Shown piece after piece: positions 10,733 to 21,091 of a DNA stretch of 64,000 nt. The stretch is from assembly GCA_944324945.1 (NCBI GenBank), contig CALUYE010000002.1, positions 62,001 to 126,000 of the forward strand. Reading direction: 5' to 3'. Each line of letters starts with the position of its first letter. Position 1 is the first letter of the stretch. The DNA is from Candidatus Gastranaerophilales bacterium. GTDB taxonomy: Bacteria > Cyanobacteriota > Vampirovibrionia > Gastranaerophilales > Gastranaerophilaceae. The notes below the pieces were generated by a model. It searched no databases and was not told where the DNA came from. It worked only from the letters and a program-made list of their open reading frames with translations. The translations under genes were made by a program, and so were the position numbers.

Positions 10733-13700
10733 GTGAAATATACGTTTAACAACAAATATTTAAAGGATAATTCCAAACCCGGTTCTTTTAGAAGAGGATA
10801 TGAGACTTTTCAAAAAGGTTATGTTGAAGATTTAAAATTCAACGAAAATATTGTAAGAGCCAAGGTAAAAGGAAATTTTAAATCGCATTATGAAACAGGG
10901 ATTAAATTTACAAAAGCGGGCGCAAAACCGACTTGCAACTGCCCGCTTGAAGAACCCTGGTGTAAGCATGCCATTGCATTAGGCTTTGCATCTTTAAAGA
11001 ATCATTTCTGGGATGAATATCTTTATGAAAAATTTGATATTGAACCTAATTTAATCGATGAAGAACTTCCCATGAATGAAAACCCTATGGGTGATTTTAT
11101 ATTTCATTTTAACCCCAAGCGAAGGCAGAACTTTTTTTCGATTCTTGTTATGAACCGCCACACAAAAAAAGTAATCAGAGACCTTGAAGCGGTATTTAAG
11201 CAGATTATTTTAAAACAAAAAGAAGAAGAAAATTTTGAATTAAATAATTCGCAAAAGCTTGAAGTTTTAATGTTTAAAATGCTTTTAAAACAGTCAAGAT
11301 TAGATAAAAAATCGGGCTGGTACGATGTTTCAATTAATAAATTTGATGAATTTTTTAAGATTTTAGCAAAAGTTGACGATGTAATTGATGCAAAGACACA
11401 TAAAAAAATAAGATTTTCGGACAGTATCTGGAATTTGTGTCTTGATGTAAACGTTTCTTATGTTGGAAATGTTTTATTGAGTCTTTATTGGAAAAGAAAT
11501 GATATTGATGAGATTTATCCTTTTGAAGAAGTGAGATATTTTTCGCGCCAGCTAAAATGGGGCAGATATAAAGATGTTATTTTTCAGGCGGATACTCAAG
11601 TAAGCGTTGTTCCGCAGTATTTAACAAAAGCAAGTTTTTCCGATATCAAAGATGCTGACGGGGGTAAGTTTGTTTATGAAGAACTTCCGAAATTAAAGGA
11701 AGTCATGACGGTAAATATGTCGGAAGAAATGGAGAAACTTTCTTTTGAAAAACGACCGCCAAAATGCATTGTTGAGCTTGGTGTTGATTATGACCAGTCT
11801 TTAAAAGCTTCTCTTGAATTTGAATATGACGGAGTAAGGGTTCCTTATCAAAAACAGTATAAAAGCCCTTATGTTACAATTAAAGACCCGTCAAAAGATT
11901 TATTGTACTGGGTTAAAAGAGATATGCAATTTGAGCAATCGGCGTATCAAATGCTACTTGCTTGCAGGTTTGCGCCCGTTCAATCAAACAACCTTGCTCT
12001 TGATAAGGAATATGCTATAGATTTTTATAACTACTACATTTCAAAAGCAGGCCCCGGTTGGGAATTTATTGAAAAAGACGATTTATCTTTTTATAAATTA
12101 AATAAAAAAGGTTTAAAATTAATCGCGGATATTGATTTTTCTTCGGAAGGCACGGATAAATTTGAAATCTCGCTTCGTGCTATGGCTGATGAAAAAGAAG
12201 TAGATTTTGAAACAATTATTGATTTAACCTACGAAGGTTCAAAGTATTATAATGTTCCTCAAGGAGGCCAGGTTTCAATTCCTGTTGACGATGTTTTATC
12301 TTTATTAAAATCGTTTAATACTTATGATGTTTATAAAAACGATGAAGATAAATATATTGTTAAAACCTATAGAGCGGGTGTTGTGTCGGAAATGGAAAAA
12401 ATGGGAATAAATCTTAAGATGTCGCGTAAATTTTCGGCATTTTGGAAAGAAATTTCAACATTTTCTACCATGGATTCAACTCCTCTGCCTAAAGCTCTAA
12501 AAGCAGATTTAAGGGAATACCAGCTTAAGGGTTATTCTTGGTTGTGGTTTTTATACAAATACGGTTTAAATGGAATTTTGGCTGATGATATGGGGCTTGG
12601 TAAAACGGTTCAAACCCTTGCATTATTACAGCGCGCAAAAGAAAAAGACAACAAAGAAACTTCGCTTGTTATATGCCCTACAAGTGTTGTTTTTAACTGG
12701 GAAAAGGAAATTGAAAAATTCTCGCCCAATTTAAAATATATGACTTTAACAGGTTCAGATAGAAAAACCAAATTTAAAGATATTGATAAGTATGATGTTG
12801 TCATAACTTCTTATGCGCTTGTAAGGCGTGATATTGATGTTTTGAAAAAATATAAATTCAGATACGTCATTTTGGATGAATCTCAAAATATTAAAAACGC
12901 AACAAGCCAGACATCAATTGCAACAAAAGAATTAAATTCAACACACAGACTTGCGCTATCGGGTACCCCGATTGAAAATAAATTGGAAGAATTGTGGTCT
13001 GTTTTTGACTTTTTAATGCCCGGGTTTTTGTTTGATGCTAAGGAATTTAACAACAGATATGTAACTCCTATTGTGGAAAATGAGGATACGGAAGTTCAAA
13101 AGCGTTTAAAAACACAAATATTCCCGTTTATTTTAAGGCGTATGAAAAGAGATGTTGCGCGTGATTTACCTGATAAGATTGAATCGGTTGCATATTGCGA
13201 ATTAACACCCGAGCAAAAAGATTTATATCTTCAAGTTCTTGATTCAACAAAAGAAGAATTATTTAAGTCAATCGAAACAGTCGGTCTTGAAAAATCAAGA
13301 ATGTCTATTTTCTCGGCGCTTTTAAGATTGAGACAAATTTGTTGTCATCCGAGACTTTACGATAAAGAAGGTAAATTGGGAATTAATGACTCGGGTAAAT
13401 TTGAACATCTGCAAGATATGCTTGAAGAAATTATTGCGGAAAAACACAGAATTCTTCTGTTCTCGCAATTTGTCGGCATGCTTGATATTATAAAAGATTG
13501 GCTTGAAAAGAAAGGGATTAAACACGAATATCTTTCAGGCAAAACAAAAGACAGACAGGCTGTAGTTGACAGATTTAACAATGACCCTACAATTCCTGTA
13601 TTTTTAGTATCTTTAAAAGCGGGCGGTACGGGTCTAAATTTAACGGGTGCCGATTATGTAATACATTATGATCCTTGGTGGAATCCTGCTGTTGAAGATC

Positions 13701-13900
13701 AAGCAACGGATAGAGCTTATCGTATCGGCCAAACAAAGAAAGTTTTTGTTTACCGTTTGATTACAAAAAATACCGTAGAAGAAAAAATTCAGGCGCTGAA
13801 ATCTAAAAAACGCTCATTGGTTGATAGTGTAGTGTCAATTGACAGAAATATAGTAAAATCTCTTACTTATCAAGATATTAAAGATATATTCTCTTTGTAA
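10733..13900 (+). CDS. SWIM zinc-finger SNF2-family helicase
   Basis: A DNA-dependent ATPase of the bacterial SNF2/Rad54 group, 1055 residues. The N-terminus carries a SWIM finger (CNC at 68-70, then C77 and H79). A large middle region of unknown fold follows. The ATPase has motif I DDMGLGKT near 617-624, a DESQ Walker B near 715 instead of the usual DEAH/DEAQ, SGTPIENK motif III, and motifs V-VI with GTGLNL and ATDRAYRIGQ near the end. Such proteins are common in cyanobacteria and Firmicutes and are thought to remodel or clear protein from DNA. The start is GTG at 10733; no clear ribosome binding site is seen. The structured leader is described separately. Confidence 0.93.
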   Translation: MKYTFNNKYLKDNSKPGSFRRGYETFQKGYVEDLKFNENIVRAKVKGNFKSHYETGIKFTKAGAKPTCNCPLEEPWCKHAIALGFASLKNHFWDEYLYEKFDIEPNLIDEELPMNENPMGDFIFHFNPKRRQNFFSILVMNRHTKKVIRDLEAVFKQIILKQKEEENFELNNSQKLEVLMFKMLLKQSRLDKKSGWYDVSINKFDEFFKILAKVDDVIDAKTHKKIRFSDSIWNLCLDVNVSYVGNVLLSLYWKRNDIDEIYPFEEVRYFSRQLKWGRYKDVIFQADTQVSVVPQYLTKASFSDIKDADGGKFVYEELPKLKEVMTVNMSEEMEKLSFEKRPPKCIVELGVDYDQSLKASLEFEYDGVRVPYQKQYKSPYVTIKDPSKDLLYWVKRDMQFEQSAYQMLLACRFAPVQSNNLALDKEYAIDFYNYYISKAGPGWEFIEKDDLSFYKLNKKGLKLIADIDFSSEGTDKFEISLRAMADEKEVDFETIIDLTYEGSKYYNVPQGGQVSIPVDDVLSLLKSFNTYDVYKNDEDKYIVKTYRAGVVSEMEKMGINLKMSRKFSAFWKEISTFSTMDSTPLPKALKADLREYQLKGYSWLWFLYKYGLNGILADDMGLGKTVQTLALLQRAKEKDNKETSLVICPTSVVFNWEKEIEKFSPNLKYMTLTGSDRKTKFKDIDKYDVVITSYALVRRDIDVLKKYKFRYVILDESQNIKNATSQTSIATKELNSTHRLALSGTPIENKLEELWSVFDFLMPGFLFDAKEFNNRYVTPIVENEDTEVQKRLKTQIFPFILRRMKRDVARDLPDKIESVAYCELTPEQKDLYLQVLDSTKEELFKSIETVGLEKSRMSIFSALLRLRQICCHPRLYDKEGKLGINDSGKFEHLQDMLEEIIAEKHRILLFSQFVGMLDIIKDWLEKKGIKHEYLSGKTKDRQAVVDRFNNDPTIPVFLVSLKAGGTGLNLTGADYVIHYDPWWNPAVEDQATDRAYRIGQTKKVFVYRLITKNTVEEKIQALKSKKRSLVDSVVSIDRNIVKSLTYQDIKDIFSL

Positions 13901-13979
13901 AATTTGTTATATAATTAAATAGCAATTTTTTATTATGTGTTGTTTTATATAAAATACGAAAGTAGTGAAAGGTGATTAT

Positions 13980-14297
13980 ATGGATGTATCCAAAATTACA
14001 GGCAATGTTATTAAAAGCGTTAATAAAATTGATATGCCAAAACCGAATAAGCTTGCTAAAGTAGCACAGAATACAATTCTTGGTGATGGCGATATAAAAT
14101 TACAAAAACAATTGGAAGCCATTGCCAATAGCGCAAAAATAAGCTTAGCGGATATCAAAACTCCTAATTCTCTTGAAGAAGCACTTTATATGACAGGCTA
14201 TATGAATAAGGTTCAATTTATTCCTGATGCTCAAAATTTGCTTCCAAAGCCGATGAGTGCCGTAGAGCAGCTTGCGCAATTTTATAAAGGCAAATAA
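13980..14297 (+). CDS. Hypothetical 105-residue protein
   Basis: No family recognised. The start was set at the ATG at 13980 because GAAAGGTG lies about eight bases before it; an upstream GTG at 13965 would sit inside that site. The protein is hydrophilic, starts MDVSKITGN, has a Lys/Pro-rich stretch (MPKPNKLAK) and then amphipathic helices ending SAVEQLAQFYKGK. It has no signal peptide or membrane segment. It follows the SNF2 gene by 79 bases and converges with prfA. Composition and a good ribosome binding site support a real gene. Confidence 0.6.
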   Translation: MDVSKITGNVIKSVNKIDMPKPNKLAKVAQNTILGDGDIKLQKQLEAIANSAKISLADIKTPNSLEEALYMTGYMNKVQFIPDAQNLLPKPMSAVEQLAQFYKGK

Positions 14298-14315
14298 TTT
14301 AAGAATTAAATAATT

Positions 14316-15407
14316 TTATTCTCCGACTTGCGCTAATTTTTCCAGCTTTATTTTTTGGTCGTATTCAATAAGCGCATTGATAAGCTTATCTAAATTGCCT
14401 TCAATAACCTCTCTGACATCAAAATTTTGTCCGATTCTATGATCGGTCAATCTGCCTTGAGGAAAATTATAAGTTCTTATTCTTTCGGATCTGTCTCCTG
14501 TTCCTACTTGTGAGCGGCGCAAGTCGGTAACTTCCTGCATTTGTTTTTGAACTTCCATATCATAAAGCTTTGCTTTTAAGATTTCAAGCGCTCTTTCTTT
14601 GTTTTGAAGTTGGGAACGTTCTTCCGTACAGAATATCATAATTCCCGTCGGTTTATGGTAAACCCTTGCTGCGGTTTCGACTTTGTTTACGTTTTGTCCT
14701 CCGGCACCGCCCGAGCGTGCTGTTGTAATTTCAATATCATTCATATTAAGCTCGATTTCAACATCGTCAACTTCGGGCATAACGGCAACCGTTGCGGTTG
14801 AAGTGTGGACTCTGCCCTGAGATTCCGTTTGGGGTACTCTTTGGACTCTGTGAACACCTGATTCGTATTTAAGCTGTGAATAAATATTGTCTCCACCTTT
14901 AACTGATATTACAACTTCTGATACCCCTCCTGCTTCGCATTCGTTGATTGATAAAATTTTCGTCTGCCAGCCTTTGGATTGAGCATATCTTAAATACATT
15001 CTCATTAAATCGCCCGCAAAAATATTTGCTTCATCGCCGCCTGCAGATCCTCTTATTTCAAGCATAATATCTTTATCATCCATGGGGTCTTTCGGAAGCA
15101 GAAGAACTTTTAATTTATGCTCATATTCTTCAATACGCGCTTCGTTTGTTGAAATTTCATTGTTTAAAAATTCTCTCATGGAAGAATCTTTTTCGCCATG
15201 AAGCATTTCGCGCGCTTCATTTATGGCATCAAGCGCTTCTTTGTATTTATAATAAATGTTAACCGTTTCTTCCATGGTTTTTCTTTGCTTGGATAGATCG
15301 CGGAATTTTTCATAATCCTGGATAACTTCGGGTTTAGATAAAACTACTCCGAGTTCACGGTATTTTTTTTCTATTTGTTCAACTTTTTCAAACATTGAAT
15401 TATCCAT
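14316..15407 (-). CDS. prfA: Peptide chain release factor 1
   Basis: Terminates translation at UAA and UAG. The protein has 363 residues. The GGQ motif that enters the peptidyl transferase centre is at 236-238 ([14 protein letters not shown]). The stop-codon reading tripeptide is PQT at 192-194 ([10 protein letters not shown]), a PxT form that marks RF1 and not RF2 (SPF). Domain 1 is an N-terminal coiled coil. Its first bases overlap the thyX end by eight, so it is translated from a thyX-prfA transcript. No prmC methylase is adjacent, unlike in many bacteria. Confidence 0.97.
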   Translation of the reverse strand: MDNSMFEKVEQIEKKYRELGVVLSKPEVIQDYEKFRDLSKQRKTMEETVNIYYKYKEALDAINEAREMLHGEKDSSMREFLNNEISTNEARIEEYEHKLKVLLLPKDPMDDKDIMLEIRGSAGGDEANIFAGDLMRMYLRYAQSKGWQTKILSINECEAGGVSEVVISVKGGDNIYSQLKYESGVHRVQRVPQTESQGRVHTSTATVAVMPEVDDVEIELNMNDIEITTARSGGAGGQNVNKVETAARVYHKPTGIMIFCTEERSQLQNKERALEILKAKLYDMEVQKQMQEVTDLRRSQVGTGDRSERIRTYNFPQGRLTDHRIGQNFDVREVIEGNLDKLINALIEYDQKIKLEKLAQVGE

Positions 15408-16095
15408 TTTTGGGTTTCATCCTTCCGCATGATTTATCTTCGTCGCAATAGCCTAATCTGACACATTTTGGAACAAGGTGTTCGCTAAGCCATGGTTCTT
15501 TTTCAATTACAAGATCGCACATTTTTTGAACAAGTATTCTTATTTCAAGCTGGGCTCTTGTGCATAATCTTAAATTTGCAATGTGGATTAATTCTCTTAA
15601 ATTTAAACTTGCAACCATGGAACTTGCAGTTGCATTGGGTAGAATTGCTCTTGCGTCTTCACTTTTTATTCCCGCTTCGATAAATTCCTGATAAGTGTTT
15701 GCAATTTGAGTCATTAATGATTCGAATTTTTCGTTTAATTTCGGGTTGTGTCTTATTGTAAGAGGTGTTATATAGTCAAATTCACCTTTTTCTTTAACAT
15801 ATCTTTGCGATTTTTGAGAAAAACTCATGTGTCTGTGGCGCACAAGCTGGTGTGTTAAAGCTCTTGAAACATTGTTTATTGCAAAACTCAATTGAATGTG
15901 TTCAATTGTTGAATAGTGTCCCGATGAAATAACCCTTTTTATAAGATTTAATTTTTTTTCGTTATCAGGCGTAATGTTATCAAAAATTTCAATTGCTCCA
16001 TCGGGGCTGTAGCAGGTTCTGCAAGCGGTATAAACAACATCAAGCAGATTATCGGGTATTGAAATTAATTTTACTTCTAATTCTTTAACAGCCAT
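15400..16095 (-). CDS. thyX: Flavin-dependent thymidylate synthase
   Basis: Methylates dUMP to dTMP using methylene-THF and reduced FAD. The ThyX signature [11 protein letters not shown] (RHR at 86-88, Ser95) is intact, and THQLVRHR precedes it. Length is 231 residues from the ATG at 16095. That start was chosen over an upstream TTG because GGGAG sits directly before it. Extra cysteines near the C-terminus (CRTCYS early, CVRLGYC late) are notable but not a known motif. It overlaps prfA and lies downstream of rpmE. No thyA is seen in the window. Confidence 0.96.
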   Translation of the reverse strand: MAVKELEVKLISIPDNLLDVVYTACRTCYSPDGAIEIFDNITPDNEKKLNLIKRVISSGHYSTIEHIQLSFAINNVSRALTHQLVRHRHMSFSQKSQRYVKEKGEFDYITPLTIRHNPKLNEKFESLMTQIANTYQEFIEAGIKSEDARAILPNATASSMVASLNLRELIHIANLRLCTRAQLEIRILVQKMCDLVIEKEPWLSEHLVPKCVRLGYCDEDKSCGRMKPKNG

Positions 16096-16127
16096 AAATT
16101 CTCCCAAAAATACATTCCATTAAACTT

Positions 16128-16149
16128 TTGGCTGGTTTTACCCAGCCAA
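16128..16149. terminator. Hairpin between rpmE and thyX
   Basis: TTGGCTGG (16128-16135) pairs perfectly with CCAGCCAA (16142-16149) around a six-base loop. On the minus strand the following tract is AAAGTTTA and not a U run, so it may be a weak terminator or a processing or stability hairpin for the small rpmE message. Confidence 0.4.
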
Positions 16150-16164
16150 AAAATTTTACAACTA

Positions 16165-16362
16165 TTATTTTTCGTAACGTTTTTTGAATCTTTCAACTCT
16201 TCCTTCAGAGTCTAAGATTTTTTGGTTGCCTGTATAAAAAGGATGGCAGGCGTTGCAAATTTCAACAGTGATGTTTTCTTCAACGGAACCTGTTTCGATT
16301 TCATTGCCGCAAACACATTTTATAGTTGTTTTTTTGTAATTGGGATGAATATCTTTCTTCAT
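16165..16362 (-). CDS. rpmE: 50S ribosomal protein L31
   Basis: Large-subunit protein of 65 residues. It begins MKKDIHPNY and ends with the family motif [11 protein letters not shown]. Cysteines in CVCGN and CNACH are of the zinc-binding (C+) form. The ATG at 16362 has an AAAGGAT site before it; a longer frame to 16434 lacks one and adds residues foreign to the family. It is divergent from lepA, and a hairpin follows before thyX. Confidence 0.96.
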   Translation of the reverse strand: MKKDIHPNYKKTTIKCVCGNEIETGSVEENITVEICNACHPFYTGNQKILDSEGRVERFKKRYEK

Positions 16363-16451
16363 TGTTTTATCCTTTAATTTAGTGATGAAATCTATAATAA
16401 ATATTTTATTTGCTAAAAAAAATATTTCAAGCATGAAAATTTTTTTTCATT

Positions 16452-16457
16452 TATAAT
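16452..16457 (+). promoter_or_regulatory. -10 element just before lepA
   Basis: A perfect TATAAT ends eight bases before the lepA ATG at 16465, placing the predicted transcript start at the start codon. No convincing -35 hexamer or Shine-Dalgarno is present. Confidence 0.45.
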
Positions 16458-16464
16458 ATGTCTT

Positions 16465-18267
16465 ATGAATAAGCTTAACCACATTAGAAATTTTAGCATA
16501 ATAGCACACATTGACCATGGTAAATCCACTTTAGCAGACAGACTTCTTGAGGCTACAGGAACAATATCAAAGCGTGATATGCAGGATCAATTGTTAGATA
16601 CCATGGATATTGAGCGTGAAAGAGGGATTACAATTAAGCTAAATGCCGCAAAAATGAACTATAAAGCGCATGACGGTAAAAATTATATTTTAAATTTAAT
16701 AGATACCCCGGGACACGTTGATTTTTCTTATGAAGTATCTCGTTCGCTTGCCGCCTGCGAAGGTGCGCTTTTAATAGTTGACGCTACACAAGGTGTTGAA
16801 GCGCAGACGCTGGCTAATGTTTATCTTGCAATGGAGCAAAATCTTGAAATAATCCCGATAATTAATAAAATCGACCTGCCTTCTGCGGATGTCGAAAGGG
16901 TAAAAAAAGAAATAGAAGATGTACTTGGAATTGATGCTTCTATGGCTATCCCTGTTAGTGCTAAAACAGGGCAGGGAATAGATGATGTTTTAGAAGCAAT
17001 TATAAAATATATCCCTGCTCCTTTGGATACATCAAATAAGCCCTTAAGAGCGTTAGTTTTTGACAGCGCGTATGATGCTTATTTAGGTACAATTTGCTTT
17101 TTTAAAGTGGTGGATGGTTCAATAAAACTCGGCGATAAAATAAAATTTATGGCAACAGGCAGGGAGTTTGAAGTAATTGAGCTTGGTTTTTTAAATCCTA
17201 ATCGAAATAAAGTTGAAGAATTAAAAACGGGCGAAGTAGGATATTTTGCAGGCTCAATTAAAGAAATCACAAGGTTTGTAGGTGATACCATAACTCATGT
17301 TGATAACCCCGCACAAAGTCCTCTTGAAGGATATAAAGAAGCAAAACCCATGGTATTTTCGGGCTTGTATCCCGTTAATAACGAGGATTACCATGAATTA
17401 AAAGAAGCACTTGAAAAATTAAAACTCTCGGATAGCTCGATTACTTATGAACCTGAAACATCAAACGCTTTAGGGTTTGGTTTCAGATGCGGATTTTTGG
17501 GTATGCTTCATATGGAAATAGCACAGGAAAGACTTGAGCGTGAGTATAACCTTTCTTTAATCACAACAGCGCCTTCCGTTATTTACCATGTTTATAAAAC
17601 AGACGGTACGATGGTTGAAATAGATAACCCCGCCGAGCTTCCTGCTCCTCAATACCGTGAATATATTGAAGAACCTTATGTTAAGACAAACGTCTTTACT
17701 CCAAACGATTTTGTCGGCTCTTTAATGGAATTATGCCAGGATAAGCGCGGAATATTTATCAATATGCAATATATTGATGATAAAAGGGTTAATCTTGAAT
17801 ATCAAATACCGTTATCAGAAGTAATTACCGATTTTTACGATCAGTTAAAATCCCGCTCAAAAGGATATGCGTCTTTAGATTATGAATTTTGCGATTATAA
17901 AAAATCTGACTTAGTTAAGATGGATATTTTGCTTGCAAATGAGCCTGTGGATGCTTTATCTGTTATTTGCCATAAGGATAGTGCTTATAATATTGGTCAA
18001 AAACTTACAAATAAACTAAAAGAAATAATTCCCCGCCAGCTTTTTGAAGTTGCCATTCAAGCGGCAGTCGGCGGCAGAGTTATTGCAAGAACAAATATTA
18101 AAGCTCTTAGAAAATCGGTTTTGGATAAATGCTATGGCGGTGATATTTCAAGGAAAAGAAAGTTGTTGGAAAAACAAAAACGCGGTAAAAAACGCATGAA
18201 ATCAGTCGGAAGAGTAGAAATTCCTCAAGAAGCGTTTATGGCAGTTTTATCTTTGAATGAAGAATAA
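16465..18267 (+). CDS. lepA: Elongation factor 4 (LepA), ribosome back-translocase GTPase
   Basis: A translational GTPase that acts on stalled or mistranslocated ribosomes and in 30S maturation. The 600-residue length is standard. G1 is [10 protein letters not shown]3 is DTPGHVDF and G4 is NKIDLP. The LepA-specific C-terminal domain is present ([16 protein letters not shown], then [17 protein letters not shown] near the end). No Shine-Dalgarno is visible before the ATG; see the -10 element at 16452. It is a single gene, followed by rpmB under its own -10. Confidence 0.98.
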   Translation: MNKLNHIRNFSIIAHIDHGKSTLADRLLEATGTISKRDMQDQLLDTMDIERERGITIKLNAAKMNYKAHDGKNYILNLIDTPGHVDFSYEVSRSLAACEGALLIVDATQGVEAQTLANVYLAMEQNLEIIPIINKIDLPSADVERVKKEIEDVLGIDASMAIPVSAKTGQGIDDVLEAIIKYIPAPLDTSNKPLRALVFDSAYDAYLGTICFFKVVDGSIKLGDKIKFMATGREFEVIELGFLNPNRNKVEELKTGEVGYFAGSIKEITRFVGDTITHVDNPAQSPLEGYKEAKPMVFSGLYPVNNEDYHELKEALEKLKLSDSSITYEPETSNALGFGFRCGFLGMLHMEIAQERLEREYNLSLITTAPSVIYHVYKTDGTMVEIDNPAELPAPQYREYIEEPYVKTNVFTPNDFVGSLMELCQDKRGIFINMQYIDDKRVNLEYQIPLSEVITDFYDQLKSRSKGYASLDYEFCDYKKSDLVKMDILLANEPVDALSVICHKDSAYNIGQKLTNKLKEIIPRQLFEVAIQAAVGGRVIARTNIKALRKSVLDKCYGGDISRKRKLLEKQKRGKKRMKSVGRVEIPQEAFMAVLSLNEE

Positions 18268-18352
18268 GTCTTAACAAAAATTAAATTCGCTCTTGATTTT
18301 TTTTCTTTATTAAATATGATTATAATAACAATACTTATGAAAGGATGTAGAA

Positions 18353-18544
18353 ATGTCAGTATATTGCGAAATCTGTGGTAAAAAATCACTTAAAGCAGCT
18401 AAGATTTCGTTCTCTCATAAACAAAATGTTCACAGACAACTTCCGAATTTGCAATCAGTTAAAGTAAAACTTGCAAACGGTTCGGTTAAAAGAATGACTG
18501 TATGCACATCTTGTATTAGAGCAGGCAAATTCACAAAAGCTTAA
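18353..18544 (+). CDS. rpmB: 50S ribosomal protein L28
   Basis: Large-subunit protein of 63 residues. It begins with the CEICGKK zinc-type motif and has a second pair in CTSCIRAGK, so this is the zinc-binding form. SFSHKQNVHRQLPNLQ matches the conserved basic core. An AAGGATG site precedes the ATG, and a TATAAT at 18321-18326 lies upstream, although its best -35 match (TTGATT at 18293) is too far away. The terminator at 18566 closes the unit. Confidence 0.96.
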   Translation: MSVYCEICGKKSLKAAKISFSHKQNVHRQLPNLQSVKVKLANGSVKRMTVCTSCIRAGKFTKA

Positions 18545-18565
18545 GTTTTAAGTAAAAAATATTTT

Positions 18566-18611
18566 AAAAAAGACGGTTAGACTATCATATTTTGGTTTGA
18601 ACCGTCTTTTT
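18566..18611 (+). terminator. Terminator after rpmB
   Basis: AAAAAAGACGGTT (18566-18578) pairs with AACCGTCTTTTT (18600-18611) across a 21-base loop, ending in a T run. It separates rpmB from the glycosyltransferase gene. Confidence 0.8.
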
Positions 18612-18629
18612 AAGTAAACGGAGAAATAA

Positions 18630-19814
18630 ATGAAAATAGGAATATACCTTGGGGATATCAAAAGACCGCAATCACTGGGAGGATTAACTTTTGAGCTTAC
18701 TTTTGTCGATGAACTTTTAAAGCAAAAGACTAATCATGAGTTTATTTTTTATTATTTCGGCGAAAAAAACATGTTTAAAAATAGACAAAACGCCAAATTT
18801 GTTTCTTTAAGATATTATAAAAAGCCTGCCGTTTCTTTTTTTCCTTTTTGTTTTGAACTTTATAAAATTCCTGTTTTTTCTCTTAATTATATTTTAAAAA
18901 GAGATTGTGTTAATGTTGTATACTTTTTAACTCCATATTTACACGAACACATTGAAGTTCCTTATTTTGCGCTTATAAGAGATGTTTCGCACAGAATTTT
19001 ACCTCATTTTCCTGAGTTTAGCTCAAACCGCATTTTTGAAAAAATGGAGCGAAAGCTGAATTTGTTTTTAACTTCCGCTTCAAAAATAATTACATGTAAT
19101 AATGTAGCTAAAAATGATATCGGGACTCTTTATGATGTTATTGGTGAAAACATAATTACAATGCCTCTACCGTATCCTGCCTGGGTTGAAAATGTTAAGG
19201 AAGACAGGAGAATCTTGGATAAAAATTCTCTTAACAAAAACAGTTATATCTTCTATCCTGCTCAATTTTGGACTCATAAAAACCATATAAGGCTTATTTT
19301 AACCGCTCAAATTATGAAAGAGCAGAATATTAACCTTAAGGTTGTGTTTACAGGGCTTGACAGGGGCAATAAGGATTATTTACAAAAACAGGTTGAAGAA
19401 TTAAATCTTGAAGATGATGTAATATTTTTAAATTACGTGAGCCAGTCTGAATTATATTCGCTTTATAAAAATGCTTACGCTCTTGTATATCCTTCGCTTG
19501 CAGGGCCTGACAGTTTAGCAGCGCTAGAAGCATTATATTTTAACTGTCCTGTTTTGATATCGGATCATCTCGGCTACAGCCAGCAATTAAGAAAAGCGGC
19601 ACTTTATTTTAACCCTTTGGATGAAGTGGATATAATTTCCAAGATAATGGAGCTGAATAATATGACAATAAGGGATGAATTAATTTCTTGCGGACAGATT
19701 CTTGTAAGAGAAAATTCATGCAAAAACTATATTGATAATTTTTTGAATATAATGGATAATTTTTATTTAACAAGACAATGTTGGTCGCTGGAGGAAAATT
19801 ACAACAATAAATGA
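18630..19814 (+). CDS. Glycosyltransferase family 4-like protein
   Basis: A GT-B fold glycosyltransferase of 394 residues. The N-terminal half starts MKIGIYLGDIKRPQSLGG with the usual donor/acceptor loop. The C-terminal GT1 domain has YPAQFWTHKNH, VVFTGLDRGN, and the nucleotide-sugar site YPSLAGPDSLAALEALYFNCPVL's pattern in split form (PSLAGPDSLA, then EALYFNCPV). The usual E-x7-E is degenerate: PDSLAALEA keeps the second Glu. The role is likely in cell-envelope glycan assembly; the substrate is unknown. The stop overlaps the next gene's ATG (ATGA), so the two are coupled. Confidence 0.82.
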   Translation: MKIGIYLGDIKRPQSLGGLTFELTFVDELLKQKTNHEFIFYYFGEKNMFKNRQNAKFVSLRYYKKPAVSFFPFCFELYKIPVFSLNYILKRDCVNVVYFLTPYLHEHIEVPYFALIRDVSHRILPHFPEFSSNRIFEKMERKLNLFLTSASKIITCNNVAKNDIGTLYDVIGENIITMPLPYPAWVENVKEDRRILDKNSLNKNSYIFYPAQFWTHKNHIRLILTAQIMKEQNINLKVVFTGLDRGNKDYLQKQVEELNLEDDVIFLNYVSQSELYSLYKNAYALVYPSLAGPDSLAALEALYFNCPVLISDHLGYSQQLRKAALYFNPLDEVDIISKIMELNNMTIRDELISCGQILVRENSCKNYIDNFLNIMDNFYLTRQCWSLEENYNNK

Positions 19815-21091
19815 TGGTTATAGGATTAGTTAGTTTTTCTTTTGTTCTTTTTATTCTTGTATTTATTTTGTTATTTTTATATATAAGAGCAAAAAGAAAA
19901 AAAAGGCAGGAAATATTAAACAGTGTCAAAACATCTCTGCAAAATCAAGGCTATATTGCGGATAATGTCTTATATATAAATTCTTCTCTTTCTTTAATGT
20001 TAAATAGAAGCGGGAATGTTTTATATGTAGTTAGAAATAATGAATCGGATTCTATGTTTAGCACAGAAACAGAAGAAGTATTGATTCAATTTATAAAAAA
20101 TTTTGAAATAACAAATAATACAATAATTTTAAGATATTTTAAAAGCGGAGAAGAAAAGAATCTTGTTATAAACCCTATAAATGATGAAATTAAAAAATTT
20201 ATCCACGATATTTTTGTAAAATCATGTTTATATAAAATTAAAGAAAAAATTCCCAATGTTAATTTTTCTCTTTATTGCCCGAGTGATTATCTTTGCTCAT
20301 ATTTTTGGGCGTATAATCCTTTAAAATCAATATTTTGTTATTTAAAACTTGACGATACCATCAAAAAACCATTGAATTACAAAGCAAAGACAATTAATCT
20401 TCTTAAGGAAAATTTTACAATCGATGTAAAATATAATTATTTTGAAGCGCCGATTGATGGAATTGCGCAGCAGCTTTCTTTATATGACGATAATTTTTTA
20501 TCGGATTTGTTTTATGTTCTTATAAAGTCAATCAAAAGCAGATATTCCTTAGTTAAAGAAGACATGATTTATTATAACTCTCTTTCAAATGTAGTATATT
20601 TAACAAACGGTGTTAGTTCTCTTTTGGGTTTAAGATTGGATGAAGTTTTTGAAGTTGAATATTTAAATTCTAAATTGAGTTTTCTTATGAGAGGCAATCA
20701 AAGAACAATAAATTATATAACAACAAGACAGTTTATCTCTGAATTTCAGGATTTTGTTACGGGATGCAATTTAAGAAAGATTGCAAACAATTTTAACTAT
20801 TCAACGGATAAATTAATCAATGCAACAGAAAATACAAAGTTTATTGTTGATTTTTCAAGAAGCAGGTTTATATATTGCGCAAATATTGATACTTTTTCGC
20901 ATTTTAATTTTATTATCTTTTCTTTTTATGATGTTGATAATGTAAAATTGGAAAATAATGCTAACAGTATATTTGTAAGAATCTTTAAAAAAGACAATAC
21001 AATACTTGATGTTTCATGCAACAAGTATGAAGTTGCCGAGTATTTAATGGCGGTTATAAGAAAAATTATGGATGATAATTATAATCTATGA
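19811..21091 (+). CDS. Membrane-anchored hypothetical protein coupled to the glycosyltransferase
   Basis: No family recognised. The 426-residue protein opens with one strong membrane helix (residues about 3-25) followed by a basic stop-transfer run RAKRKKRQE, so the bulk is probably cytoplasmic, with the N-terminus outside. The rest is rich in Asn, Phe, Ile and Lys with no visible catalytic motif. It overlaps the glycosyltransferase stop as ATGA and most likely works with it. The 3' end overlaps deoB by six bases in convergent orientation. Confidence 0.7.
   Translation: MMVIGLVSFSFVLFILVFILLFLYIRAKRKKRQEILNSVKTSLQNQGYIADNVLYINSSLSLMLNRSGNVLYVVRNNESDSMFSTETEEVLIQFIKNFEITNNTIILRYFKSGEEKNLVINPINDEIKKFIHDIFVKSCLYKIKEKIPNVNFSLYCPSDYLCSYFWAYNPLKSIFCYLKLDDTIKKPLNYKAKTINLLKENFTIDVKYNYFEAPIDGIAQQLSLYDDNFLSDLFYVLIKSIKSRYSLVKEDMIYYNSLSNVVYLTNGVSSLLGLRLDEVFEVEYLNSKLSFLMRGNQRTINYITTRQFISEFQDFVTGCNLRKIANNFNYSTDKLINATENTKFIVDFSRSRFIYCANIDTFSHFNFIIFSFYDVDNVKLENNANSIFVRIFKKDNTILDVSCNKYEVAEYLMAVIRKIMDDNYNL

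Noticed and set aside
16363-16434. 24-residue N-terminal extension of L31
   Set aside because: It lacks a ribosome binding site and is foreign to the family; L31 starts MKKDIHP at 16362.
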